A stretch of DNA of 64,000 bases from Acanthochlamys bracteata (Eukaryota; Streptophyta; Magnoliopsida; Pandanales; Velloziaceae): assembly GCA_019914995.1 (NCBI GenBank), contig CM034129.1, forward strand, positions 8,797,725-8,861,724, in the 5' to 3' direction. The notes under the pieces were generated by a model, which was not told the origin of the DNA, made no database searches, and was given only the letters and a program-made list of their open reading frames with translations. The position numbers were made by a program, and so were the translations under genes. Every line of letters starts with the position of its first letter. Positions within the stretch are counted from its first letter, which is position 1. Below are positions 45,153 through 59,188 of the stretch, piece by piece.

Positions 45153-47230
45153 AGATGGCGTGTGATATCAAGTGAATCTGTTTGTGAAGTGGCGGAAGAC
45201 GGAGAAACGTCAGTGATGGGTCGGGATCAAGGCATAAAATAGCTGGAGGCTAAAATTGCAACGGTATGAAGAGGTGGGAGATGTTCATGGGTTGAGTTAT
45301 GAATTACATCCCAGCCTTATTGCTGTTGTTGTTCCTCCTATCGACGCCTTCCTGTCTTGATGTTGTTGATCCGACGGGTCGATCCGAGAATCCTCGATTC
45401 GGATAAATTTTTTATTCGATATTCGATTCGGTTCTGACAACTATGATAATACATGAGAAACTCTTAGCTATAAATAAGTCAATGTAATTGATAATATTAG
45501 TTTACAGGTAATAAGTTGTTTTCTATTCTAGTTTCTTAGTTTCGTTCATAACAATCGGCTAAGATGTATCAGCGAGGCCGTTCCAATTTCAGTGGCTTTC
45601 TATTTCGAAGCAATAGAAATTTGAAAGTAATCATTACATTATATTTCAACACGCTTCACAAGTTTCTTTGGTTTGATTAGTGGACACATAAAATAAATTT
45701 TTTCTTTAATTGTAATAAGTAGAATGTAATAATATGTTAACAAAGCATTTGATATAAAAATTAGAAATGACAGAAAATTTGTTATCATAAGTCAACATGA
45801 CCAGAGGGATCTTCACCTACCCATTAAATTAGAATGCTGCGATATGTTTTGTAGAAAAAAGGTAAAAAGAAAATCTTTTTTTAGTTAAGATATAGTTTGA
45901 CAAGTTTTTTATCTTCATTTTATATTTTATTTTAACTTTTGTTTTTTAATATTATATATATAATAGTATTTTAAACTTTTAACTAATTTGAAAAATACAG
46001 TTAGCTTACATATTATAGAATTCTTATGTATAAAATTATGATTATTTTAAAAGCAAAATTTGTTTCCTAATAATTTTTTGAATAGATTTTATTAGAAAAG
46101 CTATTTATTTAATAAATGCTTTCGAACGAATCCTAAATGATTTTGGGCTAAAAGTTATTGACTTATAAAATTTAGGAAGTGTAGGAAATACATACTTTTA
46201 AAAAATAAATTTAGAAAACAATATTTAAATATTTTTAAAAAATAAAACTATATTTATTTGAATTTAAAATAAATTTTTAATAAAAATAATTCATTTATTT
46301 TATATTAAAATTAAATTTTAAACAAATGAGTTTAATAGATCAGTAAATAAAGCCCTAACGTAAAACTACTTGCTTTTTTTATTTGTGGTGATGATACCAT
46401 GCATATGATAGTAGATTTTTTTATCCTGATATTTTAGTAAAATTTTTATCATGAAACATTATGTTCGCAATCATCTGTACATCATTATTGTTGCTAAATA
46501 AATAAAAAATCAGTAATCATCCATAAAGAAAATTGAAGAAAAATCGTGATATCGTGCAATCACGTTTGCAAACATAAACTTTGGCTTTTATTTTATTCTA
46601 TCTTTTAACGATTAGCAGGAATTTCCACAATCTATTTACACGAAAACATGAAATCAAATAATTATTAGTCAACCAAAACTTTTTGAATAAGATGGTTATC
46701 TTCAACGAGATATTTTCGAGAAAATCAAAAAATTCATTCAGTTGAAAGTGTTATATATATAAAATGGAAATGTGAAATTTTATGCTAGCGTTTGAAAATA
46801 AAACATGCTAGCAAATCACTCTCGTGTTATTGGAAACTCAAAGTTTCTTTTATTATTTTAAATTATATTTTTTAAAATAATGTGAAGAATATTTCAAATA
46901 TTGTTTACTGTTAAACAATAAATGAATACACATTAATTAGTAATTATTGAGTAAAGAAGAAAAAAGAAAGTGACAACATTATCAAACTGGGGAGCTTTTC
47001 ACAATTTTGACCAACAAGCCAGCCGGCCTTAAAAATCTTCTTGAAAAGAATTCCAAAATTTTCCAAAGACCAAGCCCTTAAGAAACAAGAATTAGTTAAC
47101 TAATTAATAATCGTTCATTCATTTTCAAATTTCCCAAGTTGCTTTTTTTTTTTTTAATAATATTTTTTAAGCGACGTTCTTAAACCCCACCGATAGAAAG
47201 AAAACAACGACGAAAGAACCTGCAAGTCTT
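45153..47230. other. AT-rich intergenic DNA
   Basis: No gene. The stretch 45360-45430 (GGGTCGATCCGAGAATCC, CGATTCGGTTCTGAC) recalls the ends of the dispersed repeat family. The stretch 46130-46370 is a possible AT-rich MITE. The last 200 bp before 47456 (CT-rich, with CAACAACAA) form the likely leader of the MACPF gene. Confidence 0.4.
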
Positions 47231-47455
47231 CTATCTCTCTGATTGGTCAAACTTCTTTCTTTTCTTTCTTCAATTCAACATTCCACCAAACAACAACAAT
47301 TTAGTTACAATTATTTCACTCAAAGTATTCAATTCGTTCAACGAAGAAGAACAAAATTCTCAGCATCAATTAGTCTATCTAAATCTCTCCAAAGTTTTGA
47401 TTTTGCTATATTTCACTCTTCTTCTTCTTGATTTGGTTTCGTTACTGGTTTTGCG

Positions 47456-50400
47456 ATGGAAGGCAATAGTGCGGCGTTGGCGGAACGAGCGCTGAGATCG
47501 CTAGGGATGGGATTCGATCTAGCTAGTGATTTCAGGCTTAAGTTTGTTGAAGGATCTCGACGGCTTGTGGAGATCGATGATCAGAATACTCGTGATATTT
47601 CTGTTCCTGGAACTGGAACTGTTCCTGGGACCGTGCTTCGCGGTGTGCCGAGAGATGTTGGGTGTGATAAAGGTGATCGTATGAGGTTCTGTTCTGATGT
47701 TCTTGAGTTCAATCAGGTAATCAATACACTGATTCAGTCAATATGATTAAATATTTTGAGGTGTTTATTTTGATTGGTTTGTTTATGGTGCTGTTTGATG
47801 GGAATTGTAACTGAATAGTTTTTTGGTTGATGCGTGAAACAGAATCGGTGAATTCTTTGATTGTCGGGGAATTTAATGCACGCCGTAATGAGTCACTGTT
47901 TTGTTTGTATTTCGCGCACAGTAGTGACTGTTGAGGAAAGACTGCTTGAACAGTGTCCTACACCATAGTAATTTCTCTTAGTAGTCTTGAAAATGCTGCA
48001 TGTGAGGCTCCTTATTGAAGAAGATTGGATACGTTTGGCTGCTTAGACGTGGTCATGAATTTATATTTGTTAATGCAGCCATATAGGTGCTAGTGCTTTT
48101 GGATGCGTCTTACTCCAATTTTTGTGATTGAAGAAAAGGATTGGTTGTTGTAATCTTTGTGTTTAGTCCGATAATGTTAGATGAAGACATTAGAAGAATA
48201 GTCAGGGCTGTGAAACTGGTGTTGTGAAATTGAGCTTGAAAGTGAAGTACTTGTTTGTCCATTGATGAAAAAGATCTTAAGAAGGGGCAATAACAGTGTG
48301 ATAGTTGGATCTATTTAAAATGCTGTAGATTTTAACTTATTTCATTATCTTTGAAGTACTCATCAGTCATGCGGTAAAGTATCCTGACATTGACTTCAGA
48401 TGTAGAGTTGATGAGAATGTTTTCCAACTTAGTTTGATTTGTGTGACGTAGAATCTACCCTTCTTTGAGAAGAAGGTGATACACCAAGGGAGAAGGAACT
48501 GCCTTTAAATACAGAACTGGTGCAAAAGTTTGTTGTAGAAAAATTATAATAACCAGGAATTGATCATGACGACAAAAGTTTAAATTATATCTGATGATAA
48601 CTGATAAGCTATGTGAATTTACATCATTATGTAAAGCATTTGTATTCTAATACATGTAAAAGGATAAAATGCTTGGTCTCATGGAGTGGTTATTTGAAGA
48701 GATTTTATAGTGTTTGGGAGACAACTGGTGAAGTACAAACATGTTTATGTCTGATATAGTTAATTTACGTCTGCAAACTGGTTTTCTTAATGCGCAGTGA
48801 ACTAAATCTTTTACAAATGGGATAGATTATCTTCAAAGATTTTCTCATTCCTGCAAACAATTTTTCTTACAGCCATCATTGTGCTCTTTTGTGTGCAGAT
48901 GTCTGAATTACTCAATCAGAAATCTGCTGTCCAAGGAAAAGTGCCTTCTGGTTACTTCAATTCTCTCTTTGATCTAAGTGGAGCATGGTTCAACGATGTC
49001 AAGGACACTAAAAGTCTTGCTTTTGATGGTTACTTCATTTCCTTATATAATTTGCATCTAAAGGCATCCCCATTGATGCTGCGAGATGAGGTGAAAAATT
49101 CTGTTCCATCGAAGTGGGAGCCTGCTGCACTTTGTAGGTAAGAACACCGTTATCATGTAGTTTATTAATAAGTACTAAACCTTATTTTCCTTTCAAAAGT
49201 TTAGAAAAGAAGCCAATATCTACGCTGTCACTGGATCTGATTGAGCATGTAACCTAAAGCACAAGAAAAGTGTTTTTTAATTGTACTATCACCAATTACT
49301 GTAGAATAAGGCACCTTGTGACATTTTAGTATCCACACAGAATGGCATTGCATTGAAATTGTGACCTGAACCTTATGATTCTAAAGTAATTTCTATTAAA
49401 TCAGTCAGAAGACAGTGGAAAGGATTTTGCAACCTAGCATGTTCTAGGGCTTTGTTTAAAACACATTGAGGTGCATTTTGTAACTTGCATTGTATTTTAT
49501 AGCTTCCCTCCATTTCCAAATTGCTACATATTTTCTCCTCAGCAAAACATCCTTTAAGACCTTTATTTGGCAGCTTAGAATGGTTGAAGCCTCACCACCC
49601 CCATTGACCCTTATACTGCTGCCTCAGTGTTACTGTTGATGGTGATGCTGCTGAGAAGCAAATTCATTGCGTTAAACCCTCGTGGCTACCTAGTAAAGCA
49701 GTGGAATCTATAAACTCTTTCAGCGGTTTTAGTCCCAGATCCTTCTACAGTTTTGGTGGTGTCATTTGGGAGCTAGAGTGACAGGATTTAGTATCATACC
49801 TAGTAATTAGTGTGGTGACATGATGTAGGAAGTATTTGGAGGTGATGAGTTTCATTTGGAATTAAAAGTAGCAGGTGATGAGGATAGTTAGAACTTGGAA
49901 GGAGAAAATTTTAATGTGCTCAGAGAAACAACTGGAATTGTAGTGCTTGAGAAACATTTTACGCTCTACCTGACAAGTGCCATTAAAAAGATTCAATTGA
50001 AATCGTAAAACAGAATTATTCAAGAGAAGATTTGAGGATGAATTCTTCTTAAGTTGGTTCTTGCATTTTACAAATATTCATACTTTAAAGATTAACCATG
50101 AGTCCTAAACATGAGTTTATCCAAACACAACCCCATACCAAACTAAAATTTTCACTTTCTTTGACAAGTGCCCAGATTATGGGTTGCTTGGCAGCTTGGC
50201 ATTTGACTTTGTAACTGCTTCACAGATTCATTCAGACTTATGGGACGCATATCATTGTGGAAATCTCAGTAGGAGGACAAGATGTAATTTGTCTTAGACA
50301 AAGTTCTTCTTCAACCTTTTCTCCTAGTGAATTAAAGATCCATTTGGAGGATCTTGGTGATCTTTTGTTCTCAGATGGAACATCGCTTTCTCCATTACAT

Positions 50401-53016
50401 CGGAAAACTAGAGAAGGCATGAACAAGGTAGTTTATTACAAATTTCTCATATGGCTTGGTCTTTTGCTCTTTCTGTTGATTAATGTTCTCAATTGACTTA
50501 GACTCCTGAAGTCTTCAGAAAAATTTTGCAAACCAGTAGCATGCCTCTGACAAGTTATTCGGAGACCTCGAGCAAAGATGTAAGACCAGTAAAGCTTGAG
50601 TAAATATGTACGATGAATTATCTTTTGCTGCTTTTCTGAATCTGGACATGCATTTGATACAATCAGGGACTCACACTGATTTGGTCTAAAAGGGGAGGAG
50701 ATGTATACTTGACCAGTCATTCTCAGTGGCTACAGACAGTTCCTGGCAATCCTGATGCAATATTCTTCAAATTTGTGCCCATCACTTCTCTTCTTACTGG
50801 GGTACCAGGCAGTGGATATCTTAGCCATGCTATCAATCTTTATCTTCGGTGTAAGTTTTATCATCAGAGAAAAGAATGGCATAGTCATGCAATTAAATAC
50901 ATGTTTGAAAGTAACCACCTATTTTAAAGAGCAGGATTTATTGCATGCTTGTTGTTTAAATTATTACTGATGTACATATTCCACTTTCAGACAAACCTGA
51001 TATTGAGGACTTGCAATACTTCTTGGAGTTCCAAGTACCCCACCAATGGTCACCTTTGTTCAATGAACTGCCTCTTGGTCCTCACAGAAGAAAAACATAC
51101 TACCCAACACTTCAATTCAGATTTTTCGGACCCAAACTCTACGTCAACACCTCTCAGGTATGAGTTTTTAGCAAATAGTGAGCTCTTGTTCTTCTCTGTT
51201 ATGGAAGTACTACTAATTATGTAGCAAGCTCTAAGCTAAAACACGTACTTCATTTCTTTCCAAAGACGTTCTATTAGTAGGTCATTTCATTCTAAGGACC
51301 ATTCTAATGGGCCAAAATCAGAAAGTATGTTGAGTTTCTTGAACCTAGCAGCTCTAGATTTTATGTAACAATTCACCTATTACTAGGCCTTGACCCATAC
51401 ATCTGATTTGTATAGAACAGGGTGTCTCATTCCTGCATTGACTCATGATCATTTATCACAATTAGTTTTTCATGAAGTTAGGAGAAAGCAGTTCATATTT
51501 TCCACCTTTGAGTTCTTTCACATGCACCAAGTATTTGTACGAAGTCTATCTTTATAAATGGTCCGTAACTTACAATTGCATGTTTCCATCAATATGAACT
51601 GATTGGATTGCAAGCTGATAATCCTAGCTGGTGCATGCGGCACTTGTAGGAAGTAGATTGACCGGCCCTTTGGAAGAAATTTAGAGGTTCTTGTGTTGAA
51701 TCTTTTTGGCTATTATGTTCTGTATCCGTCATATGAAGCAAATATTTGTATTTTTATGGTAATATTCCAAGAAATTCCAGCTCAAACATAATAGGAACTT
51801 TGTTGGAAAGTAAAGGAACTCTTTAATGTGCATCACTTGTCCAAAGAATGTCTATGTGATGCTTATTTCTTTAACTTGTACTAATATGCGACCAGTTAAA
51901 GTGAGTGCATTAACATGTATTATAAGGCTGTTGTTAGAATAATAGATCTCTATTTACATTCTACTTATTTCATGTGATTGTTAAAACAAATATCGTGGAC
52001 AACCAATGTCAAAGGCGTACAGTAAGCTTTAAATTGGCTTCCCAACTGATGCAAACCTCTTCTTAGTTGGGGCTAGTGACCAGCAAAGGGAGCGTTAGCA
52101 CATTTAGGTGCCCATCTAATATTATAGTGGTTGTTTCTGTTGTTGCTACTGAGTGGTATTAAAATTGTTAATGTAGACATAGACTATTCTTAATTTCTAC
52201 CTATTAGCTATTATTGACGTTTTATTTGTAGTTGGCAGTTTACATAAATGTTCTTAATGATTAAGGGATTTTGGGTTCGCTGCCATCTTTGCTTAAAAAG
52301 TTGTTATTGGTTGTTAGGTCTCTAGTGGTCAGAAGCCAGTTGTTGGCCTCCGTTTGTACTTAGAGGGTAAACAGTGCAACAGGCTAGCAATTCATGTAGA
52401 GCACCTTTCTAGTCTCCCTAGTATGCTGGAACCATCAAGTGCCTCCAAGATGTCCCAGTGGAAAGGAAATGAAGATTCAGGCTCAGAGTTTCTTGAATCA
52501 ATCCAATGGAGAAGATACTCTCATGTCTGCACAGCTGCGGTGAAGCACAACCCTGATTGGCTTCAGAGAGTGTCTGGCGGTGTGTTTGTGGTCACTGGTG
52601 CTCAATTAATCACCAGCGGGAAATGGACGAAGAAGGTGCTTCACCTTCGTCTGCTATTTACCCATGTTCCCAACTGCACAATCCGGAAAAGTCAGTGGGT
52701 TAACACGCCCGCTACCTCTCACAAAGGCAGCTTCCTTACCAACCTTAGCACAACATTCAGTGCTACATTCTCCCATCGTGATGCTCCTCAACCAAAGCAT
52801 GAACCAACATTGATGAACTCAGGAGTGTATCCTGATGGGCCTCCAGTTCCTGTTCAATCGCGTAAACTCCTGAAATTTGTGGATATGGTTGAGGTGGTAA
52901 GGGGTCCCCATGATTTTCCAGGACACTGGCTGGTAACTGCTGCTAAATTGGTAAAGGAAGGAGGTAAAATAGGCTTGCATGTAAAGTTCGCGTTATTGAA
53001 TTATTCGACAGCCTGA
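47456..53016 (+). CDS. MACPF-domain protein, closest to Arabidopsis At1g14780, seven exons
   Basis: Exons 47456-47716, 48899-49137, 50226-50427, 50502-50579, 50667-50850, 50991-51157 and 52318-53016, all GT-AG and phase-consistent, give 609 residues. The membrane-attack-complex/perforin signature is FIQTYGTHIIV, with YGTH at residues 172-175. Other family marks are CDKGDRMRFCSDVLEFNQ, SGYFNSLFDLSGAWF, ITSLLTGVPGSGYLSHAINL, FFGPKLYVNTSQ and the C-terminal NSGVYPDGPPVPVQ and GHWLVTAAKLVKEGGKIGL. The match to At1g14780 (from memory, about 627 residues) is stronger than to CAD1, NSL1 or At4g24290. Plant MACPF proteins restrain salicylic-acid-linked cell death; this member's own role is little known. 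No signal peptide. The gene looks intact. Confidence 0.95.
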
Positions 53017-53997
53017 GTTTATGTCAAATAGTATAAGAAATATGTAAATATGTCGTTGGTTGTTCTGCGGCAGTGAGTATATTTATAGTGATAGGATAGA
53101 GTTAAGATTGATGTTGTCAATTCGTTTTTGGGGGGACGATAATGTTTTTTATGTTTAGTCGGGTGATTAAGGTATAGGAAAGCAAAGATAAAATGTGTGA
53201 ATTATTTTACTTTTCATATTTGTTCAGTGTAAAGTAATTTTGTACAGATTCATTTTTAGTAATATGGGTTGCTGTTGCTGTCTTTAAAGGATGGTGCTTG
53301 TTATATTTCTTCATTGGCATAGCATCTTAAGAAGCAGTTTGTTTTATTAGTTTCATGAGCGGCTTCTGCTTTCAGAAACCTTACCTGGCTGATTTAGAGT
53401 TTTTGACATTGCTGATACCCGCTTGTTTTGACGATGAATCTGGCGATCATTCAGGTTAACTGAGTTATTATTTTGAAATTATTATTTTTATCAAAAGGAT
53501 TGTAGTCAGCAATAATTGTAGCAGAGGGATTTAAATCTGCAAGTTCCTACTGTAAATTATTAGATATATTTATTTGCTAAGTTAGATAGTTACTTTTATG
53601 AAATTTACTTTCTCATATCTTGATTGAGTTTTTGAAATTAATAAATCCTATCCTAAACATATCCGACATGGCGTCAGATGCCCCGCTAAGAATTTGATAG
53701 TACTTTTTTAAAGTATTGTTTTAGATCGAGAATAATTTTTACTATATTTAAAAAATAAATTTTATTTTTTTCTTAATAATATATATATATATATATATTA
53801 ATTTTTGTAAAAATTAAAATTATTGTAAATAATTAATTAAAAAATGAGATGTTTATTTGAAACGAAGAAACATCTCTGCCGAAGCCAAATGTGCACAAAA
53901 AATCTTGGCGTGTGCATGTTGGGTTTGGTAGGCAGTCACAGATCAAGCATGCACACATGCACGTGCACATGATCGATCAACCACCAAGCAGGTGATG
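53017..53997. other. 3' UTR of the MACPF gene and intergenic DNA
   Basis: Likely 3' UTR to around 53300. Beyond that no gene is seen. A (TA)n run lies near 53780-53798. Confidence 0.4.
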
Positions 53998-54275
53998 ATT
54001 CTAATAGAAGTCTTTGCGGGCCTGTTTCAAATACTATTTCAAATATTCGTATCCGAATTTATATTAAAAAAATATAAAATAAATTTTTTATATTTAATTA
54101 TTTTTAAAAATAAATTAAAAATAGAATTATATTAAAAAAAATATATAAATAAAAAAATAGAATTAAAATTTTATATTAAAATTAAAATTTTTAATTTTTT
54201 ATATAAATAAATCATATGAATTTTTTTAAACTTCAATTCTTATCAAAAAAAATTAAAATTTTGGACGTTTAAAAG
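53998..54275. mobile_element. AT-rich MITE-like element
   Basis: It begins GGGCCTGTTTCAAATAC and ends AAATTTTGGACGTTTAAAAG, with inner words TTCGTATCCGAATTTATA and AAACTTCAATTC. It belongs to the same loose group as the 34-35 kb elements. Inverted ends are weak. Confidence 0.4.
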
Positions 54276-56804
54276 TCAGCACTATCTCAAATCTCTCTCT
54301 ATCCTTTCATTAAATAGCTTGCCGGCCGGAGGAAAGCATGAACCATATATACAAGCCACTCGTATGCTAAAAAACTGCTATATGTAGCTCTCTCTCTCTA
54401 GCTAGAGATTGATGTAGAGATCAATCAATCAGCAGGCGATTGAGGAAACGATCAAGTGTAGTTAGCTAGTCGATTCTTAATTGCAGACCCGTTCATGCAC
54501 ATAATAATACCCTCTTTTGAGAACGACAACTATATTCAACAATCGATCGACCTTTCTACTTCTATTATAGTCAGTCTTTAGCTAGAGGACCACTTCATGC
54601 ATCTGCTATATATGCGTTCGATATCAAAATAAGTTACATTAATCCTACATTTTTAAAATAAAATCAATAAAAAGTAGTTCATATATTAGAATGATTCTAT
54701 CCTAATTAGTTTAATATTTGAATTAGATTGAATTTTTAATATATTGATCGAATTTTAAATCGAAACTTTTATATTGATTTACTCTTACGATATTATATTT
54801 TTTAAAAAATAATATTAGAGCTGATAATTTGACTGTAATTTTGAATGAACAACGTGGTGCTAATTAAAAATAGTGCAATTTTTATAAATTTTTACATAAT
54901 GAGTGGTGATTTACATAATTTTAATGATATATTTTATATATTAGCAAGTTCTTAAACATATTAGTTTAAACCTTTTTATCAGATTTAACTTTATAATATA
55001 TGAAACAAATTTTAAAAGAATTATATTAGTTAACTATTTTGATATTGTATCTTGATTCAGCTGTATATAACTAATATTAGCATGACCACGAAGACGATGT
55101 TGACGTGAACTTGCTAAGACTTTCAGTTGCATGCTCCACATGATGAGCTTCTTTAGAGAGGAAACATCATGGCCTCTCCCTCCTGAATAGGTCGATAATT
55201 TGTGTAACATTTGGTAAACATGTAAACAAATTAAGGTAGTAATCATGAACATCTCACGAGCATTCATCCATTTAGTTGGTACTCAATTTGATGTGTATAT
55301 GCATGCAATTAGAAGTAGTTAAAGAAAACTTTATAATAAAACTAGCTAGGAGAGTTTAGCTTTACTTTTCAACTTCTTTTTATTTATATTTTTTTATTTT
55401 TTATTTTTTATTTTTAATATTTTTATATAATATTATATATAATGTATATAAAAAAATACAAAAACATTATATTGTAAAATTTTATTATTATTTATAATTT
55501 ATTATTTTTATTTAAAAAATATTGATTTTATAAGCACTTCTAAATGGTAACAAAAAACCATCATTTGCAGCTTATTTACATGAGCATGTAGTTTAACGCA
55601 GAGAAGTCCTAAGAGTTCTTAAAGTTAACATTGGGGGAAGTCTTTTTTGTTGTTTCCTTTTTAAACAAAATTTTTAAAAATTTCTGAAAATTATTTTAAA
55701 AAAAATTTTTAAAGTATAAAATTTTTTTATATGTATAAATTATTTATTTAATAAATAAAATCAAACCCATTCAAAATATTTTAAAGTATTCTATTTTAAA
55801 AAATATTTGATAAATACTTTCCGGAGTACTAAATAAAAAAATATTTTTATTTAATAAACTTATATCAATTCCAAAAAAAGGAAATTTTGAAAACATCAGA
55901 GTGGTGGGCCTACTAAAATATTTAGAATAGAAAAAGAATAGTGGGCCTTCTCCGTGCATGTGCGCTCATGTGGTGGGTTGCCTTCTCTTATGTCCCACTA
56001 CCCACTTTCTCATCACCCTTTCTTTAGCAGACGTTGGGAGTTTAGAAGTACTTAAAAAGAAATATTTTTTTCTTAAAAAATTATTGTTAAGTTAAAAAAA
56101 AGAAAATATATATTATATTATTTTAGTTATAGTTTTAAAATATTAAATATTTTATATTTTTTTAAATAAAATGTTTTTATATAAAATAATATTATAAAAT
56201 ATATAGTTATAATGCTAATTTTCTCTCTTTTAATCAAACTTCAGGAATAATCATTTCATACAGTTTTTTTCCAAATCAAAGATTATACTTTTTTAGTCGG
56301 ATGTACCATTTCATAATCGTTATATAGTTTAATTATATCAAGTATTTTTTCAATTAGTTAACAATCTAATTAGTTATCTCTTTGTTCTAATTAACCAATA
56401 ATCAACTTGTAACTATGCTTTTAATTATATTCCACTCTCTTTCCAACCCCATTAGGTTCTCATCTTTGAGCTTTGTCTGCTACCGTGTTATCTTCGCCTC
56501 CTTCATAATTTAGGGATGGCGGAGGCGGTGGTGCCTCATTCGACGCATGTGTACGTTTTGTGTGTCAGAGAGAATATATAGCAATTATCATCATCTACTT
56601 TTGTCTCTGCAGAAAATCTCTCAGGTCCCTTCTGTCAGTGAACAACAACAACAACAACAACAAATCATAAAGTCCTTCCTGTATTTCTAGTAGTTATGCG
56701 AAACAGAAGCAGAAGCTAGCTTCTCTGTTATATATCTATATATATATATATATATATATAGTAAGAAAAGCTAATCAATCACAAGTTCAAGATCGAGATT
56801 ATCT
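54276..56804. other. Intergenic region and promoter of the IBH1-like gene
   Basis: No gene recognised. Several A/T-rich blocks (55380-55560, 55640-55870, 56050-56230) look like MITE debris. Near the downstream gene are a (CAA)n run at 56643-56662 and a (TA)n run at 56739-56760. Confidence 0.4.
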
Positions 56805-57275
56805 ATGGCTTCTTACTTCCTTAACTCTCTTGCTCGTATACACTTCAACTTCTCAACAACCAATACAGCTTCTTCTTCTTCTTCTTTGAGCTTATTGATT
56901 CATCGTTCGCGAAGGATAAAGCGTGCTGCTTACGCTTCCATGGTTCATGCTGTTGGAACAAGGAGAGCATGGAGCAGGGCACTGATTTATAATCTCCAAC
57001 GTCGTCGCCGTGCGCGTTATTCCCGTTGTCGTTACCTTCCTGTAACGATCCTTCAAAGGGGTCGAAGGCATAGAAGAAATCATAGGGTTCTAATTTCTAG
57101 AACTACGCCGTCTTCATCGACGGAGACACGTTCGGCTGACGTGCTTCGTCGGTTGGTGCCTGGAGGGAGAGGTATGGATATCACGAGTCTTCTGGATGAA
57201 ACTGCGAGCTACGTCCAGTGCCTTAGTGCGCAGGTGAGGATCATGCAAACAGTACTTGATTCATTTTCAAGCTAA
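56805..57275 (+). CDS. IBH1-like atypical (non-DNA-binding) HLH protein
   Basis: Single-exon ORF of 156 residues. The C-terminal helix-loop-helix (residues about 111-150: ADVLRRLVPGGRGMDITSLL, then DETASYVQCLSAQVRIMQTV) and the upstream basic block (RRAWSRALIYNLQRRRR) match the IBH1/IBL family. IBH1-type proteins lack the residues needed for E-box binding and act by dimerising with growth-promoting bHLH factors, restraining cell elongation downstream of brassinosteroid and gibberellin. The Ser-rich N-terminus and length fit the family (about 150-200 residues). The ATG at 56805 is the first of the frame and is preceded by a plausible leader. Confidence 0.85.
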   Translation: MASYFLNSLARIHFNFSTTNTASSSSSLSLLIHRSRRIKRAAYASMVHAVGTRRAWSRALIYNLQRRRRARYSRCRYLPVTILQRGRRHRRNHRVLISRTTPSSSTETRSADVLRRLVPGGRGMDITSLLDETASYVQCLSAQVRIMQTVLDSFSS

Positions 57276-58069
57276 TCAAGCAACAATTTTTATACATAGA
57301 ACTACACAAACGTATTCAATTGAAAGACAAAGAGAAAGGCAGGGTGTTGTATAATTCATTCACAGGGTTTGTGGATTTAATTTAGATAGTAAAAATTGCT
57401 TCTCTGATGAAGCTAGAAATTATAGAAACCTTGCTGAATTGTTTTTAAGTACTATATAGATCTTGTGTGTAATGAAGAGGAACATAGACATATATATATA
57501 TACCTGTAATTTTAGACCTATATATAAATATATAGAGCTAGCTCAAAGTTTTTATTAATAGATTATAATTGTATCTTGAATCGCGTATTAATCTTTAGTG
57601 CCTGTGATTTAATTTATACTTCAAATAAGTGAACATTAATCAGCTGAAACAAATCTTTAATTGCCTCTTAATTCTACTTGATCGATGTTGAAAGGAATTT
57701 CAGTTCAGAGTAATTTCTTGCTTGCTATTATTTAATTTTCTTTTTCTTTTAAGGTGATAATCTTGTGTTATTCTGGATGCATGTCGCGAGTTATGAAGAA
57801 AACATTTACTTGAAAAATGAATGTGCATATATATGACTATGAAATATATATGCATGTGTTCGTGTTTCGCAATTACTTATTGTACGTACGTAGGACACAG
57901 TTAACTGGAGATGGAATCGAAGTAGTTACAGAAATCATGGGGTTCTACCTGAATGCTTTTGTGCTTGAAAGACACTACTGTATCATGGCAATTAAGGCAC
58001 TAACAAGGACATACACTAAAAAGGAACATGTCACCATTAATGGTATATACGAGAAAGATGGTATTAGAT
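57276..58069. other. 3' UTR of the IBH1-like gene and intergenic DNA
   Basis: Likely 3' UTR to about 57550, with (TA)n near 57490. No gene recognised beyond. Confidence 0.4.
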
Positions 58070-58393
58070 GTCCTTAGATGGTTTTGCTAAAACTCAATCC
58101 CAAACTTAGATAAGGGTACCGAAATCTATATAAACAGCTATTAAACTTGACAAATAAATAATGTGTGATAATTCAATACCTTCCTCAAACTCAAACGTAG
58201 TGTTTATCTTCTCATGGGGACAATCTTTTTAGGGGAGAATTTTAATTCTCCACACCTGGTGTGGTACGCTCTGATATCAATCATATTAGTAAGTTTTAGA
58301 TAAAACTCAATCTCAAATTCTCATTTAAAAAGTGAAGGTGTCCAAATTTATATAAGCAATCACCTAGTTTCACAAATGAGATATAATTCAACA
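58070..58393 (-). mobile_element. TRIM-like (terminal-repeat retrotransposon in miniature) remnant
   Basis: Two direct repeats of about 110 bp (58070-58178 and 58281-58393) share AAAACTCAATC(C/T)CAAA, a TATA-like (C/T)TATATAA and ATAATTCAA(T/C)A. Between them, adjoining the right repeat, the minus strand reads TTGATATCAGAGC, close to the initiator tRNA-Met primer-binding site. A minus-strand mini-element with about 110-bp LTRs and about 100 bp of interior, without coding capacity, fits the TRIM pattern. The repeats are well diverged, so it is old. Confidence 0.55.
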
Positions 58394-59145
58394 GATGTAT
58401 TGGATTGGATGGATTCCTCTTTATTTAGTTTTAGCAATATATGTGCTGTCTAGTTTGAACAACCAAGTCATTCCTACACTTTTCAGCTGTACTTGTAAGC
58501 AGAAATATTTCACTTGCTTGTAATTGGTTAATAATGCTACTTGGTACAAACTATTGTGTTTTCTTCCTCTTGTGTTATTTTAGCTTGAATCCCTGTTAAC
58601 AAATGTGCCTTCACCAATTTATAACTTTAGCTATTCTACTTCGTCGCAAATTTTATTATTTATTTAATTCTATAGTAAAATTTTTGTTTGTAAGATGTTT
58701 ATCGATTTGCAGTACCATTACGAGAAGCGTAACATTGAACCTGTATTATTTGTAGGACAAATTAAGGCTGTAGAAGAAATGATCTGGTATATGTATAATG
58801 GCATATTTAAAGAAAACATCTGAAAATGCTTATGAAATAGAGCTATTTAAAATAAAAATATTTTGAGAATTTTTAGGGTAATCAATTTGACCTTTTAGTT
58901 CAAAAAAATTATATGTATAAAGCTTTTACGACATACAATTTTTTTATGCTTCTTAAATTTTTTTTAAAATTCTATGAAATACTGTAAAAGATTTATTAGG
59001 AGATGTAAAATATTTGTTTAGAATGATAAATACTTCAAACGCAATATCAAATCGTCTCCTTATATTTTTAGGAATTTTGCGCATATGAGAAGTTCAAAGC
59101 AGTACCTGTTTCAAGTGCCAATAATTAGTTATTCTTAACAGTTGA

Positions 59146-59188
<43 letters not shown>

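Noticed and set aside
56892-57083. Minus-strand open frame inside the IBH1-like gene
   Set aside because: Antisense to a well-supported HLH coding region.
57817-58077. Plus-strand open frame of 86 codons
   Set aside because: No family, A/T-rich start, and its end runs into the TRIM-like repeat.
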